DNA of 39,487 bases from Acidobacteriota bacterium (GTDB lineage: Bacteria > Acidobacteriota > Vicinamibacteria > Marinacidobacterales > Marinacidobacteraceae): positions 1 through 39,487 of the forward strand of contig JAPPGX010000141.1 of assembly GCA_028877265.1 (NCBI GenBank), given 5' to 3'. The translations under genes and the position numbers were made by a program. Below the pieces are notes generated by a model. That model saw only the letters and a list, made by a program, of their open reading frames with translations, did not search any database and was not told the DNA's origin. Below are positions 16,510-25,373 of this stretch, in pieces. Each line of letters opens with the position of its first letter. Within the stretch, counting starts at the first letter, position 1.

Positions 16510-16600
16510 GTTATCAGCGGATGGCGCGGATTCGGCAGGGAAACGCGGCGCTCTCCCGTATCATCGGCCCCCGCTCAGATCCATCCGAAGGAGTCAGGCC

Positions 16601-19018
16601 ATGCGTCTTTCCGCCGTCCGCGTTTTTCGCCTGCTGCTCGTCAGCGCCCTTCTCGCTGCCGGGGCCGCAGCCCAGGACGAGACCCGGCAGGTGAACGGCC
16701 TGACCACCTCCGTCGAGGTCCTCACCGACCGCTGGGGACTCGACCACATCTACGCCGAGAGCGAGGACGACCTGTTCTTCGTCCAGGGCTACCGCGCCGC
16801 CGAGAGCCGCCTGTTCCAGTTCGAGATGTGGCGGCGGCAGGCAACCGGGACCGTGGCGGCCATCCTGGGACCGTCGGAGCTGCAGCGGGACATCGGCACC
16901 CGTCTCCACATGTTCCGGAAGGACATGGGCGAGGAGATGCGTTGGTACCACCCGCGCGGGGACAAGATCATCCCGGCCTTCGTGCGGGGGATCAACGCCG
17001 CGGTGGAACGCGCCCGGCAGAACCCGGATTCCCTGCCCCTCGAGTTCCGCCTGCTCGGCATCCTCCCGGAGCCCTGGACCGAGGAGGTGGTGATCTCCCG
17101 CCACCAGGGACTGCTGTCCAACGTGAACCAGGAGCTCAACTACGGGATGGCGGTGGCCGCGGTAGGCGCCGAAGCCCTCATGGAAATCGACTGGTTCCGG
17201 CCGGGCGTGCCCCAGCTCGAACTCGACCCGGCGATCGACGGATCGCTGCTGAAACCCGAGATCCTCGACATCTACCGCGCGTTCCGGGGTCCGGTGATCT
17301 TCACGCCGGAACAGATCGCCGCCGAGTACCGGAACCAGGACGCCGAACGACTGGCGCTGCTCAATGAGATTCCCTCGGAGCTGAACATGGTGGACCTCGG
17401 GGAGCACATCGGCTCGAACAACTGGGTGGCCCACGGTGAGCGCACCTGGACGGGGCTGCCGCTGATCGTGAACGACCCCCACCGCACGATCGTGGCCCCC
17501 TCGCTCCGCTACTTCGTGCACCTGAAAGCACCCGGCTGGGACGTCATCGGGGGCGGCGAGCCGGTCCTCCCCGGCCTTTCCATCGGACACAACGAGAAGG
17601 GCGGCTGGGGCCTGACCGTCTTCGGCCAGGACAACGAGGACCTGATGGTCTACGACACGAACCCCGACGACCCGAACCAGTACCGCTACCTCGGCGAATG
17701 GGAGTCCATGACCGTCCGCACCGAGACCATCGAGGTCAAGGGCGCGGCCGACCACGAAGCGACGCTGAAGTACACCCGGCACGGCCCCGTGGTCTACGAG
17801 GACGCGGAGAACAACAAGGCGTACGCACTCCGCGCCGCCTGGCTCGAGATCGGCAACTCTCCCTACCTCGCCAGCCTGCGGATGGACCAGGCCCAGACGT
17901 GGGAGGAGTTCGTCGAGGCCTGCAACTACAGCGGCATCCCCGCCGAGAACATGATCTGGGGGGACGTCGACGGCAACATCGGCTACCAGGCGGTCGGGGT
18001 CTCGCCCATCCGGAACGCCAACTGGAGCGGCCTCGTCCCCGTCCCCGGGGACGGGCGCTACGAGTGGCAGGGATACCTGCCGATCAAGGCGCTGCCCGCC
18101 GTCAAGAACCCCGAAAAGGGCTTCTGGGGCACCGCGAACAACCTGATGGCTCCCGCGGTGGCGTCCCACTACCCACACCCCGAGGCCCTGCACTTCACCT
18201 GGGGCGACGAGATGCGGGGGCTCCGCGTAGACGAGCTGATGCGGAACGGCCAGCGCCACACCGTCCAGGACATGATGGCCTACCAGCACGACGAACTCAG
18301 CGTGGTCGCCCGCAACCTGGTGCCGCTACTCATGCAGGCGGAGCCGCCGGAGAGCACGGCGAAGGCCGCCCTGGCCGACTGGGACTTCGTGATGGGCAAG
18401 GAGTCCGTGGCCGCAACCATCTACCTCCATTTCGAGCGGCGGGTCTCGGAGGCGATGCGCGAGCTCTTCATTCCCGAGGCCGCCCGCGGGCTGGTCCGGG
18501 GGGTGAACAAGAAGCGCATGCTCGACCACCTGATGGCGCCCCTCGGGCAATTCGGGGACGACCCGATCACGGCGCGGGACGCGTTGCTGGTGAAGGCGCT
18601 CGCCGACGGAGTGCAGGACGTCACCGACCGCCTCGGCGCGGACATGGCGAACTGGCACTACGGCCAGAACGCCATGAAGCACGTCCACATCACCCACTAC
18701 ATGGCGCAGGCCGTGAACGAGGAGACACGGCAGCTCCTGGAGGTTGGCCCCTACCCGCGGGGCGGCTACGAATCCACGGTCAACAACACGGGGGGCGGCG
18801 ACAACCAGCGTTCCGGGGGCAGCTTCCGCGTCATCCTGGACCCCTCGAACTGGGACAACTCCATCGCCACGAGCGCTCCCGGCCAGTCCGGCGATCCGAT
18901 GAACCCGCACTACCGCGACCTCTTCGAGCTCTGGGTCCGCAACCAGTACTTCCCCCTGGCCTATACCCGCGCCAAGGTGGAGTCGGTCACGGAACACCGC
19001 CTGCTGCTGAACCCGTAG
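16601..19018 (+). CDS. Penicillin acylase family N-terminal nucleophile hydrolase
   Basis: 805 residues from ATG 16601, set by GAAGGAG seven nucleotides upstream and a good signal peptide (FRLLLVSALLAAGAAAQ). The family comprises periplasmic or secreted amidases made as a precursor that self-cleaves. Ser272 in IGSNNWVAHG is the predicted new N-terminus and nucleophile of the beta chain, followed by LPLIVNDPH and GLSIGHNEKGGWGLT, both conserved. A later GTANNLM supplies the usual Asn. The substrate could be N-acyl homoserine lactones, aculeacin-type lipopeptides or other acyl-amides, and the sequence alone does not say. It sits 44 nt before oligopeptidase B and is divergent from an amino-acid symporter, so scavenging of acylated peptides or amino acids is a reasonable inference. 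Confidence 0.92.
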   Translation: MRLSAVRVFRLLLVSALLAAGAAAQDETRQVNGLTTSVEVLTDRWGLDHIYAESEDDLFFVQGYRAAESRLFQFEMWRRQATGTVAAILGPSELQRDIGTRLHMFRKDMGEEMRWYHPRGDKIIPAFVRGINAAVERARQNPDSLPLEFRLLGILPEPWTEEVVISRHQGLLSNVNQELNYGMAVAAVGAEALMEIDWFRPGVPQLELDPAIDGSLLKPEILDIYRAFRGPVIFTPEQIAAEYRNQDAERLALLNEIPSELNMVDLGEHIGSNNWVAHGERTWTGLPLIVNDPHRTIVAPSLRYFVHLKAPGWDVIGGGEPVLPGLSIGHNEKGGWGLTVFGQDNEDLMVYDTNPDDPNQYRYLGEWESMTVRTETIEVKGAADHEATLKYTRHGPVVYEDAENNKAYALRAAWLEIGNSPYLASLRMDQAQTWEEFVEACNYSGIPAENMIWGDVDGNIGYQAVGVSPIRNANWSGLVPVPGDGRYEWQGYLPIKALPAVKNPEKGFWGTANNLMAPAVASHYPHPEALHFTWGDEMRGLRVDELMRNGQRHTVQDMMAYQHDELSVVARNLVPLLMQAEPPESTAKAALADWDFVMGKESVAATIYLHFERRVSEAMRELFIPEAARGLVRGVNKKRMLDHLMAPLGQFGDDPITARDALLVKALADGVQDVTDRLGADMANWHYGQNAMKHVHITHYMAQAVNEETRQLLEVGPYPRGGYESTVNNTGGGDNQRSGGSFRVILDPSNWDNSIATSAPGQSGDPMNPHYRDLFELWVRNQYFPLAYTRAKVESVTEHRLLLNP

Positions 19019-19047
19019 CCCGGGACCGCTGCGGCGGAGGGTCCGGC

Positions 19048-19053
19048 TAGCCT
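19048..19053 (+). promoter_or_regulatory. Candidate -10 box for oligopeptidase B
   Basis: TAGCCT lies nine nucleotides before ATG 19063 with no Shine-Dalgarno between them. This would give a near-leaderless message separate from the acylase transcript. Confidence 0.35.
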
Positions 19054-19062
19054 TCGCGCCGC

Positions 19063-21156
19063 ATGACCGCCGGCAAAGACCCCCTTCCCGGGCCGCCGCG
19101 TGCGCCCCGGCGTCCCGTCTCCTACGAGAAGTTCGGGCGGCGCTGGACGGATCCCTGGGCCTGGATCCGGGACCGCGACGACCCCGAAGTACTCGGTCAT
19201 CTGGAGGCGGAAAACGCGTGGACCGAGCGGTGTCTCGCCCCGTGGTCCGGCATTCGCGAGGCCGTGCTTCAGGAGATGAAGTCCCGCATCGTCCCGGACA
19301 CCGCCTCCCCGCCGGTCCGGCACGGCCCCTTCCTCTATTTCTCGCGCTATCGCCGCGGCGAGGAGTACCCGGTGTTCTGCCGCCGGCGGGCTGCGACGGG
19401 CCGCCGTCGCGCCGGGCGGGAAGTAGTCCTGCTGGACGGCAACCAACTGGCCCGTGAGGCGCATGGCGACGCCGCGGATGGCTACTTCTCGATGGGCGCC
19501 CTCGAGATCTCGCCCAACCACGAGATCCTGGCCTTCGCGACCGACACGGTGGGCCGGCGCCTCTACGAGCTCCGTTTTCTCGACACCCGCTCCGGGGAAG
19601 TAATCGAGGACCGGATCCCGGGCGCTGCGCCGAACGTCGTCTGGGCGGCCGCCGGGGACGCCGTGTTCTATACCCGGCCCGATCCCGAGACCCTCCGCTG
19701 GTCGAAGGTGATGCTGCACCGCCTGGGACAACCCGTGGAGCAGGACGTCCTGGTGTACGAGGAAACGGACGAGACCTTCTGGGTGGCCGCCCACGAGAGC
19801 CGTTCGCGGGAGTTCGTGCTGCTTCACTGCGAACAGACGGATCGCGCCGAGGCCTGGGCGATCCCGAGCGGTAACCCCGAAGCGCCGCCCCGCCGGCTGA
19901 TTCCGAGGGGTGGACCCCACGAGTTCGAACTCGACCACTTCCGGGGCCGGTTCCTGATCCGGACCAACCGCGGCGCTCCCGACTTCCGGCTGGTCGCCGC
20001 ACCCGAGGAGAGCCCGGCGGACGAAGCGACGTGGGAGGACCTTGTTCCGCCGCGAGAAGACGTCCAGCTCGAGGGACTCGAGCTCTTCGACACCCACCTG
20101 GCGCTCTTCGAGCGGCGCGCCGGACGCCAGGAACTTCGCCTGCTGGATTGGGACGGAGGCCCGGGCCGGCGGGTGCCGCTGCCGGGCCCGGTGCGGGCGC
20201 TCGACGAGGAGGACAACCCGGAACCCGGCGCCGGTGAGGTGCGGGTGGTGGTGAGCACCCCCAAGACGCCGCCGACCACCCTGGCGATCTCCCTCGCAAC
20301 GGGACGGCGGCGCACGCTCAAGCGGGAAGAGGCGCCCGGATTCCGCTCCGCGGACTACCGGGTGCGCCGTCTCTCGGCGCGGGCGGCGGACGGGACCCGA
20401 ATCCCGATTTCGCTGGTCCACCACCGGGCCCATCCTCCGTCGCCGTCGACGCCCCTGCTGCTCTACGGCTATGGCGCCTACGGCATTTCCATGGATCCCG
20501 CCTTCTCCCGGGCGCGCCCCAGCCTGCTCGACCGGGGCTTCAGCTTCGCGGTCGCGCACATCCGCGGCGGCCAGGAACTCGGGCGCGCCTGGTACGAGGC
20601 GGGCCGGCAGCATCGGAAGACCAATACTTTCCGTGACTTCATCGCCTGCGCGCACCATCTCCGAAAGCGCCGGATGTGCGATCCGGGCCGGATGTTCGCG
20701 ATGGGGGGAAGCGCCGGAGGGCTCCTGATGGGAGCGGTCCTCAACGAGGAACCCGGACTCTTCGCTGGGATGGTGGCGATCGTCCCCTTCGTGGACGTGC
20801 TGAACACGATGCTCGACCCGGACATTCCCCTCACCACCGCGGAATACGACGAGTGGGGCGACCCGAACCGGAAGGAGTTCTTCGAACTCATGGCGAGCTA
20901 CGCCCCGTACGAGAACGTCCCCGAGGCACGGTTGCCCAACGTCCTGGTGAGCAGCGGCCTCCACGACTCGCAGGTGCAATTCTGGGAGCCCACGAAGTGG
21001 GTGCAGCGCCTGCGGGAACGGAACGCCGATCCGGACGCGCGGATCCTCCTGCGCACGAACCTCGACGCCGGCCACGGCGGCCGCTCGGGGCGCTACCGGG
21101 GACTCGAGGAGACCGCGGAGATCTACGCGTTCCTCATCGGGCTGAGCGGGAAGTAG
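19063..21156 (+). CDS. ptrB: Oligopeptidase B (S9A serine peptidase)
   Basis: 697 residues, the usual length. Residues 1-400 form the seven-bladed propeller gate (opening DPWAWIRDRDDPEVL), and the rest the alpha/beta hydrolase. The catalytic triad is visible: Ser550 in GGSAGG, Asp635 in LHDSQVQFWEP and His671 in AGHGGRSGR. The block VPFVDVLNTMLDPDIPLT followed by EWGDP, and then WEPTKWVQRLR, is diagnostic of oligopeptidase B rather than prolyl oligopeptidase. The enzyme cleaves small peptides after Arg or Lys. There is no signal peptide, so it acts in the cytoplasm on imported or internally produced peptides. The gene follows the acylase by 44 nt. Its 3' end is 19 bp from the convergent MATE gene. 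Confidence 0.93.
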   Translation: MTAGKDPLPGPPRAPRRPVSYEKFGRRWTDPWAWIRDRDDPEVLGHLEAENAWTERCLAPWSGIREAVLQEMKSRIVPDTASPPVRHGPFLYFSRYRRGEEYPVFCRRRAATGRRRAGREVVLLDGNQLAREAHGDAADGYFSMGALEISPNHEILAFATDTVGRRLYELRFLDTRSGEVIEDRIPGAAPNVVWAAAGDAVFYTRPDPETLRWSKVMLHRLGQPVEQDVLVYEETDETFWVAAHESRSREFVLLHCEQTDRAEAWAIPSGNPEAPPRRLIPRGGPHEFELDHFRGRFLIRTNRGAPDFRLVAAPEESPADEATWEDLVPPREDVQLEGLELFDTHLALFERRAGRQELRLLDWDGGPGRRVPLPGPVRALDEEDNPEPGAGEVRVVVSTPKTPPTTLAISLATGRRRTLKREEAPGFRSADYRVRRLSARAADGTRIPISLVHHRAHPPSPSTPLLLYGYGAYGISMDPAFSRARPSLLDRGFSFAVAHIRGGQELGRAWYEAGRQHRKTNTFRDFIACAHHLRKRRMCDPGRMFAMGGSAGGLLMGAVLNEEPGLFAGMVAIVPFVDVLNTMLDPDIPLTTAEYDEWGDPNRKEFFELMASYAPYENVPEARLPNVLVSSGLHDSQVQFWEPTKWVQRLRERNADPDARILLRTNLDAGHGGRSGRYRGLEETAEIYAFLIGLSGK

Positions 21157-21175
21157 CCGCCGTCCCGCGGAAACC

Positions 21176-22573
21176 TCAGACCGACATGGTCTTCCAGCCG
21201 CCCCGGCGGAAGACCAGCGTGCTCACCACCGCGGAGAGGGAATAGGCCAGCGCCACCGCCCAGAACACCCCGTCCACGCCGAGGGCGGTGCGGGACAGCA
21301 ACCAGGCCGCCGGGATCTCGAAGAGCCAAAAGCAGAAGAGGTCGATCCAGGTCGGGGTGCGGGTGTCCCCCGCGCCGTTGAACGCCTGCCGGGTCACCAT
21401 GCCCAGCGCGTAGAAGACGTAGCCGTAGCTGACGACGCGCAGGGCCGTGGCGGCGATCCCGAGCACCTCCGGGTCGTCGGTGAAGATCCGGGCGATGTCC
21501 GGCGCGAACGCCACGAAGGCGCCCGTGACCAGGGCCATGAAGCCCATGTTCCAGGCGCTCGTGATCCACACCGCGCGCTCGGCGCGGTCGGGCTTCCCGG
21601 CCCCCAGGTTCTGGCCAACGAGCGTCGAGGCGGCGTTCGAGAGGCCCCAGCACGGGAGGATCACGAAGAGCGCCACCCGGATGGCGATGACCCAGCCGGC
21701 CACCGCGATGGTGCCGAAGCTCGCGATGATGCGGATCAGGAGGATCCACGGCAGCATGTCGGCGAGCATCTGCGCGATCCCGCCGACCGACACGCGGCAG
21801 AGGTTCCGGAGCACCCCCCACTGGGTCCGGATGTCCTCGCGGCGGATCCGGAGCCGCGACCCGTGGGTGAGGATCCAGAACTGGTAGAGGACACCGGTTC
21901 CCCGGCCGATCGTCGTGGCCACGGCGGCTCCCGGCAGCCCGAGTTCCGGGAACGGCCCGAGCCCGAAGATCAGACAGGGATCCAGCACGATGTTGATCCC
22001 GTTCGAGACCCACAGCGCCCGCATGGCCGCCTGCGCGTCCCCCGCCCCCCGCAGGATCGCGTTGTTCAGGAACAGCAGGATGATGGTGGCCATCCCGGCA
22101 TACATGATCCGGGCGTGGGGGGTGCCGACGGCGACCGTCTCGGCGTCCGCCCCCATGAGGCCCAGCACCCGGGGCGCGAAGATCACCCCGAGCACTCCGA
22201 GCGCGACCGACACGACGAGCCCGAGTCCGATCGCCTGGACCCCCGCGCGCGCCGCTCCCCGCCGGTCCCCTTCCCCGACGCGGCGCGACACCACCGCGGT
22301 CACCGCGAAGGAAAAGCCGATGGCGATCGCGTACACCAGGTCGAGCGCGGTCTCCGTGATCCCCGCGGAGGCGAGCGACGCGGCTCCCAGACGCGCGATG
22401 AAGAACGCGTCCACCACCGCGAAGATGGACTCGCCCACCATTTCGAGCGCCATCGGCACCGCGAGCACGAACACCGCGGGGGTGAGCGGGCCGGACGTCA
22501 GATCGCGGTCGGAACCGCGCAGTGCTTCGACGACGAGCGCGAGCACGCGCCGCGTCCTCGAGCCAAGAGGCAT
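21176..22573 (-). CDS. MATE family efflux transporter
   Basis: 465 residues with about twelve transmembrane segments in two similar halves, as expected for multidrug and toxin extrusion antiporters (NorM/DinF-like, Na+ or H+ driven). The first half opens VFVLAVPMALEMVGESIFAVVDAFFIARLGAASLASAGI, the typical MATE helix 1-2 pattern. The same pattern returns in the second half as NLCRVSVGGIAQML followed by FVILPCWGLSNAASTLVGQNLGAG. The conserved VGQNLGAG loop is present. The exported substrate is unknown. A possible TAGCCA box lies about 25 nt upstream. It runs in the same direction as the cyclase gene 83 nt upstream and converges with oligopeptidase B. Confidence 0.92.
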   Translation of the reverse strand: MPLGSRTRRVLALVVEALRGSDRDLTSGPLTPAVFVLAVPMALEMVGESIFAVVDAFFIARLGAASLASAGITETALDLVYAIAIGFSFAVTAVVSRRVGEGDRRGAARAGVQAIGLGLVVSVALGVLGVIFAPRVLGLMGADAETVAVGTPHARIMYAGMATIILLFLNNAILRGAGDAQAAMRALWVSNGINIVLDPCLIFGLGPFPELGLPGAAVATTIGRGTGVLYQFWILTHGSRLRIRREDIRTQWGVLRNLCRVSVGGIAQMLADMLPWILLIRIIASFGTIAVAGWVIAIRVALFVILPCWGLSNAASTLVGQNLGAGKPDRAERAVWITSAWNMGFMALVTGAFVAFAPDIARIFTDDPEVLGIAATALRVVSYGYVFYALGMVTRQAFNGAGDTRTPTWIDLFCFWLFEIPAAWLLSRTALGVDGVFWAVALAYSLSAVVSTLVFRRGGWKTMSV

Positions 22574-22656
22574 GGCGACGTCGGGAGTCGGGCGGCCTGG
22601 CTACCTGCCCGTACAGGCGGCCATGTCGAAGAGGGGTCGCATTCCCGGATCCCGGA

Positions 22657-23478
22657 TCAGGCTGGCGGAATCAGCGCGACGATCCGTACCGGGGCGCCGG
22701 TCCCGGCCTCGATCTTCATGGGCAGGGCGATCAGCAGGAATCCGGTCGCCGGCACGTCAGAGAGATCCCCGACGTTCTCCAGGTTGGGAATCCCGGCCGC
22801 GCCGCCGACCTGGTGCACGATGAAGTCGGTGGAGGGGCCGTAGTCCACGCTCGCGGTGTCGATGCCCACGAGCCCCACGTCCCGCTCGACCAGCAGCCGC
22901 ATCGCATCCTCCGCAAGTCCCGGAAAGTGCAGATCGTCGGCGCTCCCCGGCTCGTCGTCACCGAGATAGGCGAGCGCATCCGGCCAGCGGGCAGCCCATC
23001 CGGTCCGGAAGAGGACCGCGGTGCCCGGCGCGATCGCGCCGTGTTCCGCCTCCCAGTTCCGGACGTCTTCCGCGGTCGCCCGGTAGTCCGCGTCCGCCTC
23101 CGCCTGCGCGCTCACGTCCACCACCGCCCCGGGAGCGATCAGCCGGCGGAGCGGAATCTCGCCGACGAGAGCGGCGCCCTCGTAGAAGTGGTACGGCGCG
23201 TCGAGGTGCGTTCCGCCGTGCTCGGCGGTGGCGAACTCCTTCATGGCGTAGAAGAAGCCGGCCGGGGTCGTTCCCTCCGCCAGCGTGTCGAGCTGAAACC
23301 CCTTCTGGTCGGTGGGCCAGTAGAGCGTGTTCTCGCCGTATCCGTGGCTGAGATCCACCATCGTCCAGCCGGCGACGGTCTCGGGGCCGGGCGCGGGCGG
23401 CGGCTCCGGGGGAGCCTCGCAGGATGCGGCGCCCAGGGCGGCGATGACGACGGCGGCGGGGGACAATCGGGCTACCAT
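22657..23478 (-). CDS. Cyclase/kynurenine-formamidase-like lipoprotein
   Basis: 273 residues. The N-terminus is a lipoprotein signal (AVVIAALGAASC, lipobox at ASC), so the protein is membrane-anchored in the periplasm. This differs from cytoplasmic formamidases. The metal-binding motif of the cyclase family, HxGTHxDxPxH, is present as HGGTHLDAPYH. IGIDTASVDYGPS-like and FRTGW segments fit the fold. Family members hydrolyse N-formylkynurenine or related cyclic or amide substrates using Mn or Zn, and the real substrate here is unknown. Its start is only 24 bp from the divergent start at 23503. A TAGCAT sequence inside that neighbour could be its -10 box. Confidence 0.88.
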   Translation of the reverse strand: MVARLSPAAVVIAALGAASCEAPPEPPPAPGPETVAGWTMVDLSHGYGENTLYWPTDQKGFQLDTLAEGTTPAGFFYAMKEFATAEHGGTHLDAPYHFYEGAALVGEIPLRRLIAPGAVVDVSAQAEADADYRATAEDVRNWEAEHGAIAPGTAVLFRTGWAARWPDALAYLGDDEPGSADDLHFPGLAEDAMRLLVERDVGLVGIDTASVDYGPSTDFIVHQVGGAAGIPNLENVGDLSDVPATGFLLIALPMKIEAGTGAPVRIVALIPPA

Positions 23479-23502
23479 GAAAAACCTGCCTTGCAGGACG
23501 AA

Positions 23503-23931
23503 ATGCTAGCCAAAGGGGGCCAATCCCGAATTCTCGCGGCGTCCCTGGTGGTTGCCGCTACGGCGGCACTCCTCTTGTCCGGTGAATCCGCGGGTTTGCC
23601 CGCTGCCGCCGCGGTGAGCGCCGCCGTCATCGCCGTGTGGAGCGTCGGCTCCGCCGGCCGCCCGGAGACCGGTACGGGAAAGCGGCGGAGCCGTCTCCGT
23701 CGAGCGGTCGGCATCGCGTTCGGGCTGTCCCTCGCCGCCGGGGCGCTGCTCGCGGCAGGCCTCGCGGACGGCGCGGGCTTCTTCGGACTGCCCCGGTCGC
23801 TGTGGGGCCTCCTGCTCGGGGTCTGGCTGATTCCGCTGGTCATGACGAGCTTCGGTTTTGCGGTCTCGTTCGCGCCCCCGACCCCCGCGGAACTGGAACG
23901 GCTCCGCGCGCGATCGCGGCCAGGCCCTTGA
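23503..23931 (+). CDS. Small four-helix membrane protein, symporter-associated
   Basis: 142 residues from ATG 23503. Four hydrophobic segments: SRILAASLVVAATAALLL, AAAAVSAAVIAVWSVG, VGIAFGLSLAAGALLAAGLA and WGLLLGVWLIPLVMTSFGFAVSF. A short charged tail (ELERLRARSR) follows. I do not recognise the family. Its stop overlaps the start of the SSS symporter (TTGA), as do the small membrane subunits that often accompany sodium:solute symporters. A role as accessory subunit is therefore a contextual inference. It could also be an unrelated small membrane protein. Confidence 0.65.
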   Translation: MLAKGGQSRILAASLVVAATAALLLSGESAGLPAAAAVSAAVIAVWSVGSAGRPETGTGKRRSRLRRAVGIAFGLSLAAGALLAAGLADGAGFFGLPRSLWGLLLGVWLIPLVMTSFGFAVSFAPPTPAELERLRARSRPGP

Positions 23932-25373
23932 TCCCGGCGCTCCTGCTCCTCCTGACCCTGGCGATCGGACTCGCCGCGGTCCGGAAGACCCGGGATTCTG
24001 CGGACTTCTTCGTGGCGGGGCGCCGTTTGGGCGCGCTCCGCGCCGGGCTCGCGGTCGCCGCCTCGGCCTTCAGCGGTTTCGTGTTCCTCGGCGGGCCGGG
24101 GCTGACCGCCCAGGTCGGTTTCGGTTCGCTGTTCATCGTGGTTCCCGCCGGGTTCACCGCGGCGCTCCTCTGCCGCACGGTGGGCCGGCGGCTGGTGCTG
24201 ATCGCCGAAGCGAGCGGCGCCCAGACCCTGCCGGAGTCCATCGCCTTCCGCTTCGGAGGCCGGGCGCCGGCCGCCCTGGCGGCGGTCGCCATCCTGGCCG
24301 GGAGCGTCATCTACCTGGGAGTCCAGCTCGCGGCGCTCGCCCGGGCCGCCCGCTTCGCTTTCCCCGACCTGAGCCTGATGACCTGTCTCGCGCTCGGTCT
24401 GGCGGTGGTGCTTGCCTACTCGCTCGCCGGCGGCATGGTGGCCTCGGTGAACACCGACGTGCTGCAGGGGGTCGTGATGGCGGGTGCGGCGGTGGCGGCG
24501 TTCTGCTGGGTCATGGCGGAAGTCGGGGGTCCCGCCGGCGTCGCCGGGAGCGCAAGCGCCGGGGGACTCGAAGCCGGCGGATTCCTTGAACCGCTGGGGG
24601 TCCTGGACCCCGCCATGGGGTTCGGTTTCCTGCTGCTCTTCTCGATCGGCACCCTCGGGCAACCCCATATGCTCCACAAGTTCCTGATGCTGAAGAGCCC
24701 GGAGGCGCTCCGCTATCTGCCTGCGGTGATCGGCGGCGCCCAGGGACTCAGCATCCTCGTGTGGGTGGGCCTCGGGACCGGCGCCCTGCTCCTGCTCGGC
24801 GGCGCTCCGGGGAACGCTTCCGCGCACCCCGACGAAGCAGCGCTCGCCGTCCTCAACCTGCCGGGTACTCCCGAACTCCTGGCCGGCCTCGTCGCCGCCG
24901 CGGTGCTCGCCGCCATCATGTCCACGAGCGACGCCTTCCTGAACCTGGGAGCGGCCGCCCTCTGCCGGGACCTGCCGCGGGCATTCCAACGGGAACGGTT
25001 CTCGAGCCTGGCCGCTGCGCGGCTCGGAGCCCTGGTCGTGGGGCTCGCGGCGCTGGGGATCGCCGCCTGGCACCTCTCGGAAGGAAGCCTCATCGCGCTG
25101 CTCGGGACGCTCGGATTCGGCGCGTTCGCCGCGTCCCTCGCACCCACGCTGCTGCTCGGGCTCGCCTGGCAGCGGATCACGGCCCGGGCCGCGACCCTTT
25201 CGATGGCCGCGGGACTCGGTTCGCTGGCCGCGATCGAGAGCCTGCTGCCGGGACTGCCGGTTCCCTCGGCGCTGCTCGCCATGGCGGCGGGTTTTCTCGT
25301 GCTGCTCGCCGCCGGTCTCTCCTCCCGGCAGCAGCCGGTCCCCGAGCCGGTGCGGCTCGCCATGACGCTGTGA
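23928..25373 (+). CDS. Sodium:solute symporter (SSS family)
   Basis: 481 residues starting at TTG 23928, which forms a TTGA overlap with the preceding stop. The hydrophobic N-terminus begins two residues later, so no later start is plausible. About thirteen transmembrane segments. SSS hallmarks: DFFVAGRRLGALRAGLAVAASAFSGF (helices 1-2), SLAGGMVASVNTDVLQGVVM (the GG-A---D--Q motif), and AAIMSTSDAFLN near the Na2 site (S-T-SD). The solute cannot be read off. It is coupled on both sides: to a small membrane protein upstream and to D-Ala-D-Ala ligase downstream (GTGA). Confidence 0.9.
   Translation: MIPALLLLLTLAIGLAAVRKTRDSADFFVAGRRLGALRAGLAVAASAFSGFVFLGGPGLTAQVGFGSLFIVVPAGFTAALLCRTVGRRLVLIAEASGAQTLPESIAFRFGGRAPAALAAVAILAGSVIYLGVQLAALARAARFAFPDLSLMTCLALGLAVVLAYSLAGGMVASVNTDVLQGVVMAGAAVAAFCWVMAEVGGPAGVAGSASAGGLEAGGFLEPLGVLDPAMGFGFLLLFSIGTLGQPHMLHKFLMLKSPEALRYLPAVIGGAQGLSILVWVGLGTGALLLLGGAPGNASAHPDEAALAVLNLPGTPELLAGLVAAAVLAAIMSTSDAFLNLGAAALCRDLPRAFQRERFSSLAAARLGALVVGLAALGIAAWHLSEGSLIALLGTLGFGAFAASLAPTLLLGLAWQRITARAATLSMAAGLGSLAAIESLLPGLPVPSALLAMAAGFLVLLAAGLSSRQQPVPEPVRLAMTL

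Noticed and set aside
15716..16600. N-terminal extension of the penicillin acylase frame
   Set aside because: It is antisense to the symporter. A Shine-Dalgarno and signal peptide mark ATG 16601.
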